DNA of 64,000 nt. Origin: CAVSWT01 sp963731745. Lineage in GTDB: Bacteria; Bacteroidota; Ignavibacteria; Ignavibacteriales; Ignavibacteriaceae. The notes under the pieces are model-generated. The model saw only the letters and a program-made list of their open reading frames with translations, searched no databases and was not told where the DNA came from. The stretch covers positions 372,001 through 436,000 of the forward strand of contig CAVSWT010000010.1 in assembly GCA_963731745.1 (NCBI GenBank), given 5' to 3'. Made by a program: the position numbers and the translations under genes. Positions 17,428-27,045 of this stretch are shown in pieces. Position 1 is the first letter of the stretch. Every line of letters starts with the position of its first letter.

Positions 17428-18751
17428 CAGGTGGATTTTTTCTTTTAAAACTGCTTGATTTTCTAACCCATTTCTTTTTTTTCTGAAAGAATTCATTTGA
17501 TGAATTTTTATTTGAGCGATATGAACTGGATTTTTTGGAAGACCTGAATTTTCTTTGCGGAATGAAAATTACATCTTCATCAGAATTTTTTGATTTAAAA
17601 GGATGCTCTTCAACAACTGGAATTGGGGTTTTAATCAGTTTATTAATTTCTCTAAGAAAATATCTTTCCTGAGAATCACAGAATGAAAGTGCAGTTCCGC
17701 CTAATCCTGCTCTGCCAGTTCGTCCGATTCTATGAATATATGCTTCAGAGAATTCCGGAATATCAAAATTAAATACGTGTGATAATTTTTCAATATCAAT
17801 TCCTCTTGCAGCTATATCAGTTGCAACTAGAACTCTGGTCCGCTGTAATTTAAAATTATTTAATGCACGCTGTCTTGCACCTTGAGATTTATTGCCATGA
17901 ATTGAATCAGCATGAATTTTTGAATCATTTAAAAATTTCATAACTGAATCTGCATCACGCTTTGTCCTGGTAAAAACCAATGCCGATGGAATATTTTCAT
18001 TTTTTAAAATATGAATCAGCAGATTCTTTTTGTCCGGCTTTGAAACAAAATAAACTGCCTGCTTAATGACTTCAACAGTTTTTGTTTCAGGAGCGATTTC
18101 AATTTTTACTGGATTAGTTAATATGTTATTAGCAAGCTTAACGATTTCATTAGGCATAGTTGCTGAGAAGAAAAGAGTTTGTCTTTTCGCAGGCATCTTA
18201 GAAATAATTTTTTTAATATCTATGATAAAACCCATATCAAGCATCCTATCAGCTTCATCTAAAACTAGAATTTCTATGTTCGATAGGTTAATTATATTTT
18301 GTTCAACTAAGTCAAGCAGTCTGCCCGGAGTTGCAATTAAAATATCTACGCCGCGCCTTAAATTATTAGTTTGAATATACTGTGATACGCCGCCGTAAAC
18401 GACTGTATTCTTTAATCCTGTATGCTTGCCATAAACGCTAAAACTTTCGCCAACTTGCACGGCAAGTTCACGCGTTGGAGTAATGACTAATGCTTTTATT
18501 TTTCTGTCTTGCTTAAAACGGGAATTCCTTCCGGCAGGTTTAAGAGGTTCACGTTTCTCATTAAGAATTTGTAAAATAGGAATTGCAAACGCCGCAGTTT
18601 TACCAGTGCCCGTTTGTGCACTTCCAAGAATATCTTTTTGTTCTAATATTGCAGGTATAGCTTGCTGCTGAATTGGAGTTGGTGTGGTATAACCTTCGTT
18701 TTCAAGTGCTTTTAATATTGGCTTAATGACATTTAAATTTTCGAATGACAT
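17399..18751 (-). CDS. DEAD-box ATP-dependent RNA helicase
   Basis: About 450 residues from the ATG at 18749-18751 (MSFENLNVIKPIL). An upstream in-frame start at 18856 lacks conservation. The Q motif TPTPIQQQAIP, Walker A SAQTGTGKTAAFAIP, TPTRELAVQ, DEAD box DEADRMLDMGF, SATMP and the C-terminal RGIDIEKLSHV and HRIGRTGRAG are all intact. A basic Ser/Lys-rich tail follows (KFRSSKKSSSYRSNKN), as in the RhlE group. It unwinds short RNA duplexes in ribosome assembly or mRNA turnover. The tail end overlaps ywbE. Confidence 0.95.
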   Translation of the reverse strand: MSFENLNVIKPILKALENEGYTTPTPIQQQAIPAILEQKDILGSAQTGTGKTAAFAIPILQILNEKREPLKPAGRNSRFKQDRKIKALVITPTRELAVQVGESFSVYGKHTGLKNTVVYGGVSQYIQTNNLRRGVDILIATPGRLLDLVEQNIINLSNIEILVLDEADRMLDMGFIIDIKKIISKMPAKRQTLFFSATMPNEIVKLANNILTNPVKIEIAPETKTVEVIKQAVYFVSKPDKKNLLIHILKNENIPSALVFTRTKRDADSVMKFLNDSKIHADSIHGNKSQGARQRALNNFKLQRTRVLVATDIAARGIDIEKLSHVFNFDIPEFSEAYIHRIGRTGRAGLGGTALSFCDSQERYFLREINKLIKTPIPVVEEHPFKSKNSDEDVIFIPQRKFRSSKKSSSYRSNKNSSNEFFQKKKKWVRKSSSFKRKNPPDGCKNSPGY

Positions 18752-19033
18752 AATTCTTTCTATAATATGCTGGGTTAAAACATTATACATCATAGAAAGA
18801 TTATTATGCTTTAATACAGCTGGTTTTGTTAAATTAAGATTTATTAAAAATTGCAATCAATGAGGTTATGTGGTGAAGGCTACTTTTAAAAATCACGTGT
18901 GCTAACATACACTAATAAATCCACAAATCAAATATTCATTTTAATTAGTATTAATACCATTAAATTCTGATGATTACTTGTCAAGCTTACAGTATATTTG
19001 CTCCTTAAATTATAATTAAAAATATTTGCACTT

Positions 19034-20920
19034 ATGCTCGAAAATGTAACGCCCGTTATTTTAACTGCATTAGAATTAGAAGTTCATTTTGGTGAACAAG
19101 TTATTCTTGATAAGGCTTCACTAAGTGTTCACGAAGGCGACCGCATTGGTTTAGTCGGAAGAAACGGTGCAGGCAAATCTACATTTTTAAAAATTATATC
19201 CGAGCTAATGCCGCCCGATTCCGGTGAAGTTGCAAAGAAAAAAGATCTAGTCGTAAGTTTTCTTCCCCAGGAATTTACCCTCGACACATCTAAAAATGTT
19301 TATGAAAATATTTTATCAGGCGCACAATCTGAACTCAATTTAATAAGAGAATATGAGCAGACACATTATGAATCTCCCAGAAAACATTATTTAGAAGAAT
19401 TGATTTTACGAATGAACTCATGGAATCTTGAAAAAAGAATTAATATTCTTATCCAATCTTTAAATGCTCCTGCTGCTGAAAGAATAGTTTCTACTTTATC
19501 CGGCGGCGAAAAAAGACGTGTCGCAATTTGCCGTGCATTAATCTCGAAACCCGATTTACTTATTCTTGATGAGCCTACAAACCATCTCGATACAAAATCA
19601 ATAGAATGGCTTGAGGATTTTCTTTCCGGTTATAAAGGAACTTGCATCTTTGTAACTCACGACCGTTATTTTCTCGATCGAATAGCAAATAGAATTGTTG
19701 AACTTTCATCAGGCACATTTTATTCTCACCAGGGAAATTATACAGAATATCTGGTTAATAAAGCTGAGCGGCAAGCTATTGCTGAAGTTGAAGAAAATAA
19801 ACGCCAAATGTTTTTAAAGCGGGAATTAGAATGGGTACGACGCGGGCCAAGAGCTCGTAGAACGAAGGCAAAAAGCCGTCTTGATAATTATTATGAAGTT
19901 GCATCGCAAACAAATAAGGAAATTGAGGTGAATGTTGATTTAATCATTCCGCCAGCTGAACGCCTTGGTAAAAAGGTAGTTGAGATAAAGGATTTAGGAA
20001 TAAAACTTGGCGGTAAAACATTGTTCGATAAATTTAGTTTTAATTTTGAAGCTGGAAAAAATATCGGAGTTGTTGGACAAAATGGTTCCGGTAAAACTAC
20101 TTTGCTTAAAACTATTCTTGGAGAAATAACTCCTACAAAAGGGACAATTGAAATTGGTGAAACTACAAAATTCAATTATGTTGATCAGTCCAGGCTGCTG
20201 TTAAATGATGAAGATTCTGTTATGAAAGCTATTGGTGAGGGAAGTGAAACAGTGATGTTCGGTAAACAGCAGATTAAGTGTATGGACTTACTTAAGGCGT
20301 TTTCTTTTTTCAGATGACAGAATAAACACTCAAGTTGGGAAACTTTCCGGTGGTGAAAAAAGCAGACTTACACTTGCAAAAATTTTATGCACCGGCGGTA
20401 ATTTTCTTATGCTGGATGAACCTACCAATGATCTTGACCTCCCTACTTTAAGAATTCTAGAAGAAGCTTTAATATCTTTTGAAGGATGCGTTGTAGTTGT
20501 TAGTCATGATAGATATTTTCTTAATCGTGTTTGCGGCGGAATATTAGCATTTGAAGGAAAGGAAGAAATATATTACAGTGAAGGAGATTATGATTATTAC
20601 ATTCAAAAAAAGAAGAAACGAATTGATGAAGAAGAAATGTCAAAGCCTAATGAGAAAAAAGAAATTGATGTCCCTAAAACAAAGCTCAAATCTCAGTCCA
20701 AAAAGATGAGCTATAAAGATAAATTAGAGCTTGAAACAATTGAAGAAAAAATAATTGAAGCAGAATCAGAAGTTGAAAGAATCGAAAAAATATTTACCTC
20801 ACCCGGACTTTTATGAAAAATATGCAACGCAGACAAATGAACTAAATCAAGCAGCTTGAAGAAGCAAAAGAAAAAGTGAAAAAGCTTTATGAGAGATGGG
20901 AGGAGTTGGAGAGAATATAA
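19034..20920 (+). CDS. uup: ABC-F ATPase, Uup type, with three frameshifts
   Basis: The reconstructed protein is about 628 residues with two ABC domains. Domain 1 has Walker A GRNGAGKST, signature LSGGEKRRVAICRAL and Walker B LLILDEPTNHLD. The linker contains LEWVRRGPRARRTKAKSRL, characteristic of Uup rather than EttA. Domain 2 has Walker A GQNGSGKTT, then LSGGEKSRLTLAKIL and MLDEPTNDLD. A C-terminal coiled coil follows. The frame from 19034 fails near 20270-20290 (correct reading resumes as YLRRFLFSDD at 20289). It fails again near 20805 (resuming PDFYEKYATQTNELN) and near 20860 (resuming QLEEAKEKVKKLYERWEE, stop at 20918-20920). All parts are conserved, so sequence error or very recent damage is likely. 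Confidence 0.85.
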
Positions 20921-21012
20921 AAATGGATTTATCTTAAAAAAATAGATTACATTTTAACTTATCCATTTCAAGAAAATATTCGTTATTAAATTTTACAGTA
21001 ACTATATTTAAT

Positions 21013-21294
21013 TCAAGGCCTCTTTTCGGGATTTTGTCTATTGTCAAAAACAGAATGAATTATTATTTCTTTATCTTCAATTGTATAGAAAACAGAAAAC
21101 GGGAATCTTCGAATCACATTTCTTCGGAAATTAGAATAACATAATTGATACATTTCCGGGAAGTTAGATATTTCTTTTAGGGCAATCTCTATGCAATCCA
21201 GAAATTCAAAACCAAGTCCTCTCCTTTGTTTTTCATACCATTCAAATGCTGATACCAAATCATTTTTTGCTCTGTTGGTATATCGGAGTTTCAC
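21013..21294 (-). CDS. RelE/ParE-family toxin
   Basis: 93 residues, a typical plasmid-stabilisation ParE-like toxin: LRYTNRAKNDLVSAFEWYE, then LGFEFLDCIEIALKEISNFPEMY, RRNVIRRFPFSVFYTIEDKEIIIHSVFDNRQNP. These are the conserved helix-hairpin and beta-sheet core. ParE members poison gyrase, while RelE members cut ribosome-bound mRNA; this sequence looks closer to ParE. The start overlaps the antitoxin stop by 4 bases (ATGA). Confidence 0.9.
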   Translation of the reverse strand: MKLRYTNRAKNDLVSAFEWYEKQRRGLGFEFLDCIEIALKEISNFPEMYQLCYSNFRRNVIRRFPFSVFYTIEDKEIIIHSVFDNRQNPEKRP

Positions 21295-21518
21295 TTATAT
21301 TTTTTCCTAAGTTCCTTGTGAACTTCCTTTGGTTCATGAAGAGTTTGATTTCCGCTTTTATATTCCTCATACCTTTTATTCAATTCTGATTTCTGCCATT
21401 CATAAAGCGGCAATACAGCATTACTCCTTGCTATTGAATCCCATATATCTTCAACTAAAATTAACTTTTCTGATAGCTCTAATTTATCTATTTGTTTTAT
21501 CAATTCTCCAACACTCAT
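21291..21518 (-). CDS. Antitoxin, addiction-module component family
   Basis: 75 residues. IKQIDKLELSEKLILVEDIWDSI followed by LPLYEWQKSELNKRYEEYKSG is the pattern of the putative addiction-module component family (TIGR02574-like), the usual partner of ParE-like toxins. The first half is helical and the acidic/basic tail is the likely toxin-binding part. Encoded first, with a 4-base overlap with the toxin, the normal type II toxin-antitoxin order. Probably autoregulated, though no operator was identified. Confidence 0.9.
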   Translation of the reverse strand: MSVGELIKQIDKLELSEKLILVEDIWDSIARSNAVLPLYEWQKSELNKRYEEYKSGNQTLHEPKEVHKELRKKYK

Positions 21519-21598
21519 AATGCTTTCCTAATAAATGAAATGAATTTTACTAATATTAAATAATTTAGAAACAGTAATCAATATTGCATTTTTTATTG

Positions 21599-22765
21599 TT
21601 ATTCCTCCCATTTTTTCTTCTTGCTTCCCTTATAACTATCAATCTGCAAAAGCACACCTTCTAATTTTCCATTATCAAGATGAATTCTTCTTGAAGTTTT
21701 TAAACCGATTGATTTTCGTAAAGAAGGATCGCCGGTATAAATAAAAGCAGTAGTTCCATTGCAATTGGTTTTTAAATAATCTCCCAATTCTTTATACAGT
21801 GTTTGTACTTCTTCAAGTTTCCCAGCCTCATCCCATAAGGCGGATTTACAATCAAAGTGCCATTCTCAAAACTTTTTACACGCTGAAACGGCTTGCATGA
21901 AAGTTCAACAGAATCAGAGAATGGTAACCGAGAAAGATTATTTCTTGCAACCTCAATTGCATTCGGAGATTTATCGCTGCCTTTAATAATATTTTTCGGC
22001 AAAGGACGAATGCTGCTGTCTAATTCACTTTTAATTTTTTCCCATTCATCTAAATTGAATTCAGGTAAATTAAAAAATCCAAATTTCTTTGCGGAGATAT
22101 TGCGCCGGAATTCTACAATAGTGCATCAAAGCTTCGCAAAGAATTGTTCCCGAACCGCACATTGGATCCCATAAAGGATTTTCACCATCCCACTTGCTAA
22201 GTCTTATAATTGCCGCTGCAAGTGTCTCCTGCATTGGAGCTTCGCCTGCTAGAAGTCTGTATCCCCTTTTGTGCAGCGAGTCGCCGGAAGTATCAAGACT
22301 AATTATGGCTGTATCTTTGTGTATGTGGAGATTAAAGCGAACATCCGGATTAACAACTTCAACGTTGGGCCGCTTGCCATATTTCTCCCTGAAATAATCT
22401 GCTATTCCATCTTTCAAACATTGCGATGCATAGAGTGAATTTGTAATACGGCTTTTAGATACGGATGCACTTATAGCGAAAGTTTTATCAACAGAAAAAA
22501 AATCATCCCAATTAATTTTTCTTGCCTTATTGGTTAAAGTATTTGTTTTGTGACAAGGGAATATTACTAATGGGGCAAGCACACGTGATAAAAGTCGTGA
22601 AGAATAATTAATCTTATAAATGGTTGGAATATCAGCATGAAAATAAATTCCTTTATAATCAATTTTAGTTTTTGATGCGCCAAGTTCTATTAATTCCTGC
22701 TCGCATAACTCTTCCATTTTTCCGGTTACCTGAGCAAAATATCTTGTTGATTCGTATTCGTACAT
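21599..22765 (-). CDS. THUMP-domain SAM-dependent RNA methyltransferase (RlmL-N/YpsC-like), two frameshifts
   Basis: Reconstructed to about 388 residues. The N-terminal part YFAQVTGKMEELCEQELIELGA and THUMP region (about 50-155, ending VVNPDVRFNLHIHKD) is followed by HKRGYR. The Rossmann methyltransferase shows LWDPMCGSGTILCEAL (SAM motif I) and VNPPYGMR (catalytic NPPY). This architecture methylates guanine N2 in 23S rRNA. The frame breaks near 22085-22095 (a run of A/T around KKFGFF) and again near 21835 before the C-terminal segment containing TAFIYTGDPSLRKSIG. Conservation is good in all three pieces. Confidence 0.85.
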
Positions 22766-22993
22766 TAAATAATGACCTTCAATTAAAAACCGGGAGATTT
22801 AGAAGTTATTTTCATGGTTAAGGCATCAGAAATACCATTAAGGGCTTAAGGTGTTGAAAAAAGATAAAATAAAGAATAGTTTATCCATATATTTTTAAAT
22901 AGTGTACGAATATAATTGTTGGAGAAAGTTCTCTCAAACCTTTAATCAACATGCTAGTCATTCAATAATAAAAAATAAGTTTAAAAATATTAT

Positions 22994-23446
22994 TTAATTT
23001 TTAATTATTTTAAATAATATCCCTTTACATACAACGCACGGAGAAACCCAATTAATTTCTTTTTCAGGGTCATAATCTCCATTGTCCATTTGGTAAAAAT
23101 CGAAATCATTTATTAAAGCTAATATCTTAACCTTCTCATACATTTTGAAATCTTTAGAATAATTTTCAATATTCATGCTGTCACTAGATAATTTAAATTG
23201 TGCTTTTTCAGTAGTAAAAAGAAAATATATCTTACCATTTTCCCTGAAAATATCATCTACGTATGCATCAAACAAAATTGTTTTATTATATATTTCATCT
23301 TGAAAATCAATAGTAAAATTATAAGTAGAGAAATCGATATATTTTGCTTCATATTTTATTATTAATTTTTGTTCCTCTTTATTTTTACAGCTTTGAATAT
23401 TTAATAAAATAATTATTAGAAAAAACATATGGAGAATTTTGCTCAT
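22994..23446 (-). CDS. Putative lipoprotein of unknown function
   Basis: 150 residues. A lipoprotein signal (MSKILHMFFLIIILLNIQSC) with the lipobox Cys at about residue 20 is followed by KNKEEQ. The mature part is beta-rich and acidic, with a VVCKGILFKI ending. The strand pattern FDAYVDDIFRENGKIYFLF and KVKILALINDF is compatible with a small OB-fold like the tRNA_anti-like family, but I cannot confirm this. It is in line with two other small unknown genes on the same strand. Spacer 22766-22993 upstream of the methyltransferase end shows nothing recognisable. Confidence 0.6.
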   Translation of the reverse strand: MSKILHMFFLIIILLNIQSCKNKEEQKLIIKYEAKYIDFSTYNFTIDFQDEIYNKTILFDAYVDDIFRENGKIYFLFTTEKAQFKLSSDSMNIENYSKDFKMYEKVKILALINDFDFYQMDNGDYDPEKEINWVSPCVVCKGILFKIIKN

Positions 23447-23464
23447 TTAATTTAACCCATATTA

Positions 23465-23737
23465 TTAAGATTTTTTATCGCTTTTGAACCACAAACTAAA
23501 ACAAAAGTAAAGAATAATTGGAGTTAGAATATAAATCAAAAATTCTGTATAATCGTAATTATTTAGTTCAGAATAACGCCCAAATGGGAAAAAATTATTG
23601 TTAAAACGTAAAATCCCTCCATAGGGATGTGAATTAAAGAATCCTCCTCCCAACATTAACAAAACAAAATTAAATAAAATCCAAATTAGATATATAGATT
23701 TGAATTTATTAGATAATTGTTTAATAAAATTTTTCAT
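23465..23737 (-). CDS. Small membrane protein of unknown function
   Basis: About 90 residues from the ATG at 23735-23737 (MKNFIKQLSNKFKS). Two transmembrane helices (YLIWILFNFVLLMLGGG and FLIYILTPIILYFCFSLWF) flank a polar Asn/Tyr-rich loop containing HPYGGILRFNNNFFPFGR. No family is recognised. It lies 18 bases before the lipoprotein gene. A longer in-frame start at 23791 would overlap the next gene upstream. Confidence 0.5.
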   Translation of the reverse strand: MKNFIKQLSNKFKSIYLIWILFNFVLLMLGGGFFNSHPYGGILRFNNNFFPFGRYSELNNYDYTEFLIYILTPIILYFCFSLWFKSDKKS

Positions 23738-23747
23738 ATTATTAAAT

Positions 23748-24318
23748 TTATTTAGTTGAACAATTGCGCTTATGAACTTCGCAAAAATCATTTAATACAT
23801 CTTGAGTGTAAAGTATAAACGGTTGAATTTCATAATACAAACTTATAATCCCCGATAAATTTATTTTTGTATTGAAAGCAAAATTATATTTCCCTTTCGT
23901 ATTTAGTGGATAACGAAAATTGTATGACCATTTATCTAGAATACGTAATTTTTTAATTAAATCTTTTGATTTCATTAAATAACTATCGATCTGATCTGAC
24001 AAATTATTATTTAACTTAAATTTATCTTTAAAAATCTTTATATATTCAAAAAGAATATTGCATAATAATTCTAAAATTGTGTGGTTCTTTTCCTACAAAG
24101 GAAATTTTACTCAATCCAAAATCTATTTTCTCAAACGAAATTATATTCGCTTTCAAACCAAGTTCCAGAGAATGTCTTATCAAAAATAAAAGTGGTAATG
24201 AAACCTTGTCAACTAAATAACCGTCTGTTTCGGTTTTATTTATAATAATATCAACAGCATTTTTATAATCAATATAATAACTCCATCATGTTATGTTAGA
24301 CCCAATATGAGAATCCAT
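23748..24318 (-). pseudogene. Broken gene for an uncharacterised helical protein
   Basis: Reading from an ATG at 24316-24318 gives MDSHIGSNIT, an in-frame TGA at 24286-24288, then WSYYIDYKNAVDIIINK. Next come VSLPLLFLIRHSLELGLKAN and SFEKIDFGLSKISFVGKEPHN. A frameshift follows in a TTTT run (one T too many) near 24070-24080, and the protein then continues LELLCNILFEYIKIFKDKF to the stop at 23748. The FLIRHSLELGLKA block resembles the helical core of many uncharacterised and HEPN-like bacterial proteins, but lacks a clear Rx4-6H catalytic motif. Reconstructed length is about 190 residues. Whether it is a true pseudogene or a sequencing artefact cannot be told from this sequence. Confidence 0.55.
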
Positions 24319-24404
24319 TTTATTATCTATTGTTTTTATTTAAAAAATAAATTTTCTTTTAGCATTATATATTTTTAATTATTTATAATAATCTGATATA
24401 AATA

Positions 24405-25064
24405 TCATTTTGACATATTCTTAATATCTTCAACTTCCAAAACATTTTTATCATATCCCTTATTCACACTGTTAATCATTGCTAAACCAATTTCTTTTAA
24501 TGAACAGATATATTTGGGGAAAATTAATTTAACAACAGGCAGAAGAAAAAATAAATATTTATAAAAACTCAAAGTATTTCTAAGTCCTTTCGTAGGGACA
24601 ATTATTCCTGGACGAAAAGCAAAAGCTTGCCGAAAACCTAATTTCAAAATATAATTTTCAGTTCTGCCTTTAACTCTTGCCCACATGCTTCTTCCCTTTT
24701 CAGTGCTGTCAGTTCCCGCACCGGAAATATAACAGAAGGTCATATCAGTATTGAGTTTCACAAGTAAATCTGCTAATGCTTTTGTGATGTCAAAAGTAAT
24801 CTTTGTGTATTCGTCTTCTTTCTTTCCAACGGATGTTGTACCGAGACAAAAGAAACAAGCGTTGTAACCAACTAAATCATTTTCAATATCAGTAAAATCA
24901 TAAAAATTATTATGGATAATTTCTTTTAATTTTGGATGTTGAAAACCGCTCTTCCTTCGATTAATTATAAGCACTTCCTCAACATCAGGATGATTGAGGC
25001 ATTCATGCATAACGCCTTCGCCAACCATTCCAGTTGTGCCGGTTATAATTGCTTTTAATTTCAT
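24405..25064 (-). CDS. NAD(P)-binding Rossmann-fold protein (NAD-dependent epimerase/HTATIP2-like)
   Basis: 219 residues from the ATG at 25062-25064 (MKLKAIITGTTGMVGEG); a longer start at 25088 adds only eight residues. GTTGMVGEG is the nucleotide-binding glycine motif. CFFCLGTTSVGKKEDEYTKI and the YISGAGTDS block match the atypical short-chain dehydrogenase group that includes HTATIP2/TIP30-like and semialdehyde-dehydrogenase NAD-binding proteins. The classical YxxxK catalytic pair is not obvious, so a regulatory or redox-sensing role is possible. It is convergent to no gene and divergent from the LOV gene (about 180 bases between starts). Confidence 0.8.
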   Translation of the reverse strand: MKLKAIITGTTGMVGEGVMHECLNHPDVEEVLIINRRKSGFQHPKLKEIIHNNFYDFTDIENDLVGYNACFFCLGTTSVGKKEDEYTKITFDITKALADLLVKLNTDMTFCYISGAGTDSTEKGRSMWARVKGRTENYILKLGFRQAFAFRPGIIVPTKGLRNTLSFYKYLFFLLPVVKLIFPKYICSLKEIGLAMINSVNKGYDKNVLEVEDIKNMSK

Positions 25065-25243
25065 ATTAAGTTTTACCGAATGGTTCAAAAATGTCTTGTT
25101 AATATTAAGTAAAATGCATTTGAAATCAATAATTTACTGAAATAAAAAAATCGATTGCTATCTGTAAATAAATTAAATTTTCCCTAAAATAACTCGATAA
25201 TAGCTATGATATTTATATTTAATCAAAGGGAGACTATGACACG

Positions 25244-25885
25244 ATGAAAATCAATAAGGAATATTTTAAAGTTTTATTGGATGCAATGGATAAGGTTGCA
25301 GAAGGTGTTACAATTGCTGATGCTACTCAGCCGGATTTACCTTTAATTTATATTAATCAAGGTTTTACTAGAATGACGGGCTACACGAGTGAAGAAATAA
25401 TTGGAAAGAACTGCCGTTTTTTACAAGCATCTGATACGGCTCAAGAGTCGATTGATACAATTCGCAAAAGCATAAAAAATAAAACCGAATGTACAGTGGA
25501 GTTGAGAAATTATAAAAAAGACGGGACGCTTTTCTGGAACAGACTTTCTTTTGTTCCACTGTTCGATGAAAATGGTGAACTAAAATATTTTGTGGGTATA
25601 CAATCCGACATAACTAAAGAAAAGTTGTTACTTAAAGAGAAGAGTGAACTTAATGCTATGAGAACTACTTTGCAGTCGGTAAACGATATAGTATTTAATT
25701 TTATGAATACTTTGCAGTTGGTCAGATTTCATCTTGAAAATGAACCTACGCCAAATCGTGAGATACTTGAGGATTTTGATAAAGCTTTTAATGATACTTC
25801 AGACAAATTACAAATGTTAAACGCCTTGCCGGCTTATAAGGAAAAAATAATCGGTGGTAGAATTAAAGTGATTGATACAAATTAA
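25244..25885 (+). CDS. LOV (blue-light) sensor protein with a histidine-kinase-like helical tail
   Basis: 213 residues. Residues about 15-125 are a PAS domain with every mark of a photoactive LOV domain. These are the flavin-adduct cysteine motif GKNCRFLQ (near 54-61), the FMN-contacting Asn in NYKKDGTLFWN, and the conserved glutamine in YFVGIQSDITKEK. The C-terminal 85 residues (MRTTLQSVNDIVFNFMNTLQLVRFHLENE and onward) form a two-helix hairpin like a dimerisation domain without a kinase ATPase or phosphorylatable His-box. It could therefore act through protein-protein contacts. The start is set by ATG 25244; a three-codon ORF (ATG at 25236) precedes it with an ATGA overlap and a GGGAG upstream. 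There is no chromophore-synthesis or partner kinase nearby. Confidence 0.85.
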   Translation: MKINKEYFKVLLDAMDKVAEGVTIADATQPDLPLIYINQGFTRMTGYTSEEIIGKNCRFLQASDTAQESIDTIRKSIKNKTECTVELRNYKKDGTLFWNRLSFVPLFDENGELKYFVGIQSDITKEKLLLKEKSELNAMRTTLQSVNDIVFNFMNTLQLVRFHLENEPTPNREILEDFDKAFNDTSDKLQMLNALPAYKEKIIGGRIKVIDTN

Positions 25886-25974
25886 TATTTCCAATTATTC
25901 TTACACGACATTATCAATTATCGATTGTCGCTGTAATTTAAAATTATAAGCTCCTCCTGATAAAGCTGAAATAA

Positions 25975-27045
25975 TTATTTTCGATATTTATAAATTTCCT
26001 TTAGATATTTGTTTATCTTCTTTGACAATTCTTTTTTAGCTAACTTCGAAGATAAACTCTGCCTTTCTTCAAGGTATCTTAATTCCTTTTTAAGTTTCTG
26101 ATAACTTTTGTATCTGCCTGTTGATAATGTACCTTCTTCTAATGCAAGAAGAATCGCGCAGCCTAATTCAACAGTATGTGAGCAATTTTTGAATTTGCAC
26201 TTTTTTATTAAATCTTCAATATCATTGAATGTTGAATCGAGACCTTCTGAAGCATCCCAAAGTTGAAATTCGCGCATGCCAGGCGTATCAATTAAAATAC
26301 CGCCATCACGCAAAATAATTAATTCTCTTTTTGTGGTTGTATGTTTACCTTTAAAAACGGAAGAACTGATTTCCTGAGTTTTAAGAAAATCATCTCCCAG
26401 CAAAGAATTTATTATTGTTGTTTTACCAACTCCGGATGAGCCCGTAAATACTGCCGTGATTCCTTCATCTAAGTATTTTTTTAGTTCTATTACCCCTTCG
26501 CCGGTTTGAGCATTCATTAAAAGGATAGGGACATCATCATTGCGATTCTTTAATTGCTCGAGTTTTTCTTCCAGATTTTCTGCAAGATCTATTTTATTTA
26601 GAATTACAACTGGTTTTGCCCCGCTATCAGTAACAGCAGATAGATATCTCTCAATTCTATTTATGTTAAAATTATTATCCATGCTTTGAACAATAAAAAC
26701 AATGTCAATATTTGCAGCAATAATTTGTTCGTCAGTTTTTTTATCAGGTGTTTTTCTTGAAAGTTTAGTTTGTCTTTTAAGTACATCATGAATAATCAAC
26801 TTATTTTCATCTTCATATAAAACTCCAACTACCCAGTCGCCGGTTTTGGGTAATTCTGAATTAGTTTCCGAAGTATATAATAATTTCCCGGTTACTTCTC
26901 CCGATACTTCCCCTTTTTCTGTGTGAAGTAAATATCGCTGCTTATGTTCAACAATTACTCTTGCTGGAATGAATTCATTTTTATTATAGTTGTTAAATTG
27001 ATTCTCAAAAAATGCATTCCATCCTAATGAAATTAAATTTTTCAA
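25975..27045 (-). CDS. rsgA: Ribosome small-subunit-dependent GTPase A
   Basis: 356 residues, full length. An N-terminal OB-fold (about 25-75) is followed by a circularly permuted GTPase with G4 NKID, then G1 FTGSSGVGKTTIINSLLG and G3 DTPGMREF. The C-terminal zinc site CKFKNCSHTVELGCAI follows. It assists 30S maturation. The start codon is TTG (complement of 27043-27045), supported by an AGGAGT seven bases upstream. The LOV gene converges on it with 89 bases between them. Confidence 0.95.
   Translation of the reverse strand: MKNLISLGWNAFFENQFNNYNKNEFIPARVIVEHKQRYLLHTEKGEVSGEVTGKLLYTSETNSELPKTGDWVVGVLYEDENKLIIHDVLKRQTKLSRKTPDKKTDEQIIAANIDIVFIVQSMDNNFNINRIERYLSAVTDSGAKPVVILNKIDLAENLEEKLEQLKNRNDDVPILLMNAQTGEGVIELKKYLDEGITAVFTGSSGVGKTTIINSLLGDDFLKTQEISSSVFKGKHTTTKRELIILRDGGILIDTPGMREFQLWDASEGLDSTFNDIEDLIKKCKFKNCSHTVELGCAILLALEEGTLSTGRYKSYQKLKKELRYLEERQSLSSKLAKKELSKKINKYLKEIYKYRK

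Noticed and set aside
20260..20310. Programmed ribosomal frameshift in uup
   Set aside because: There are three separate slips in the gene, no slippery heptamer followed by a pseudoknot, and similar slips in unrelated genes.
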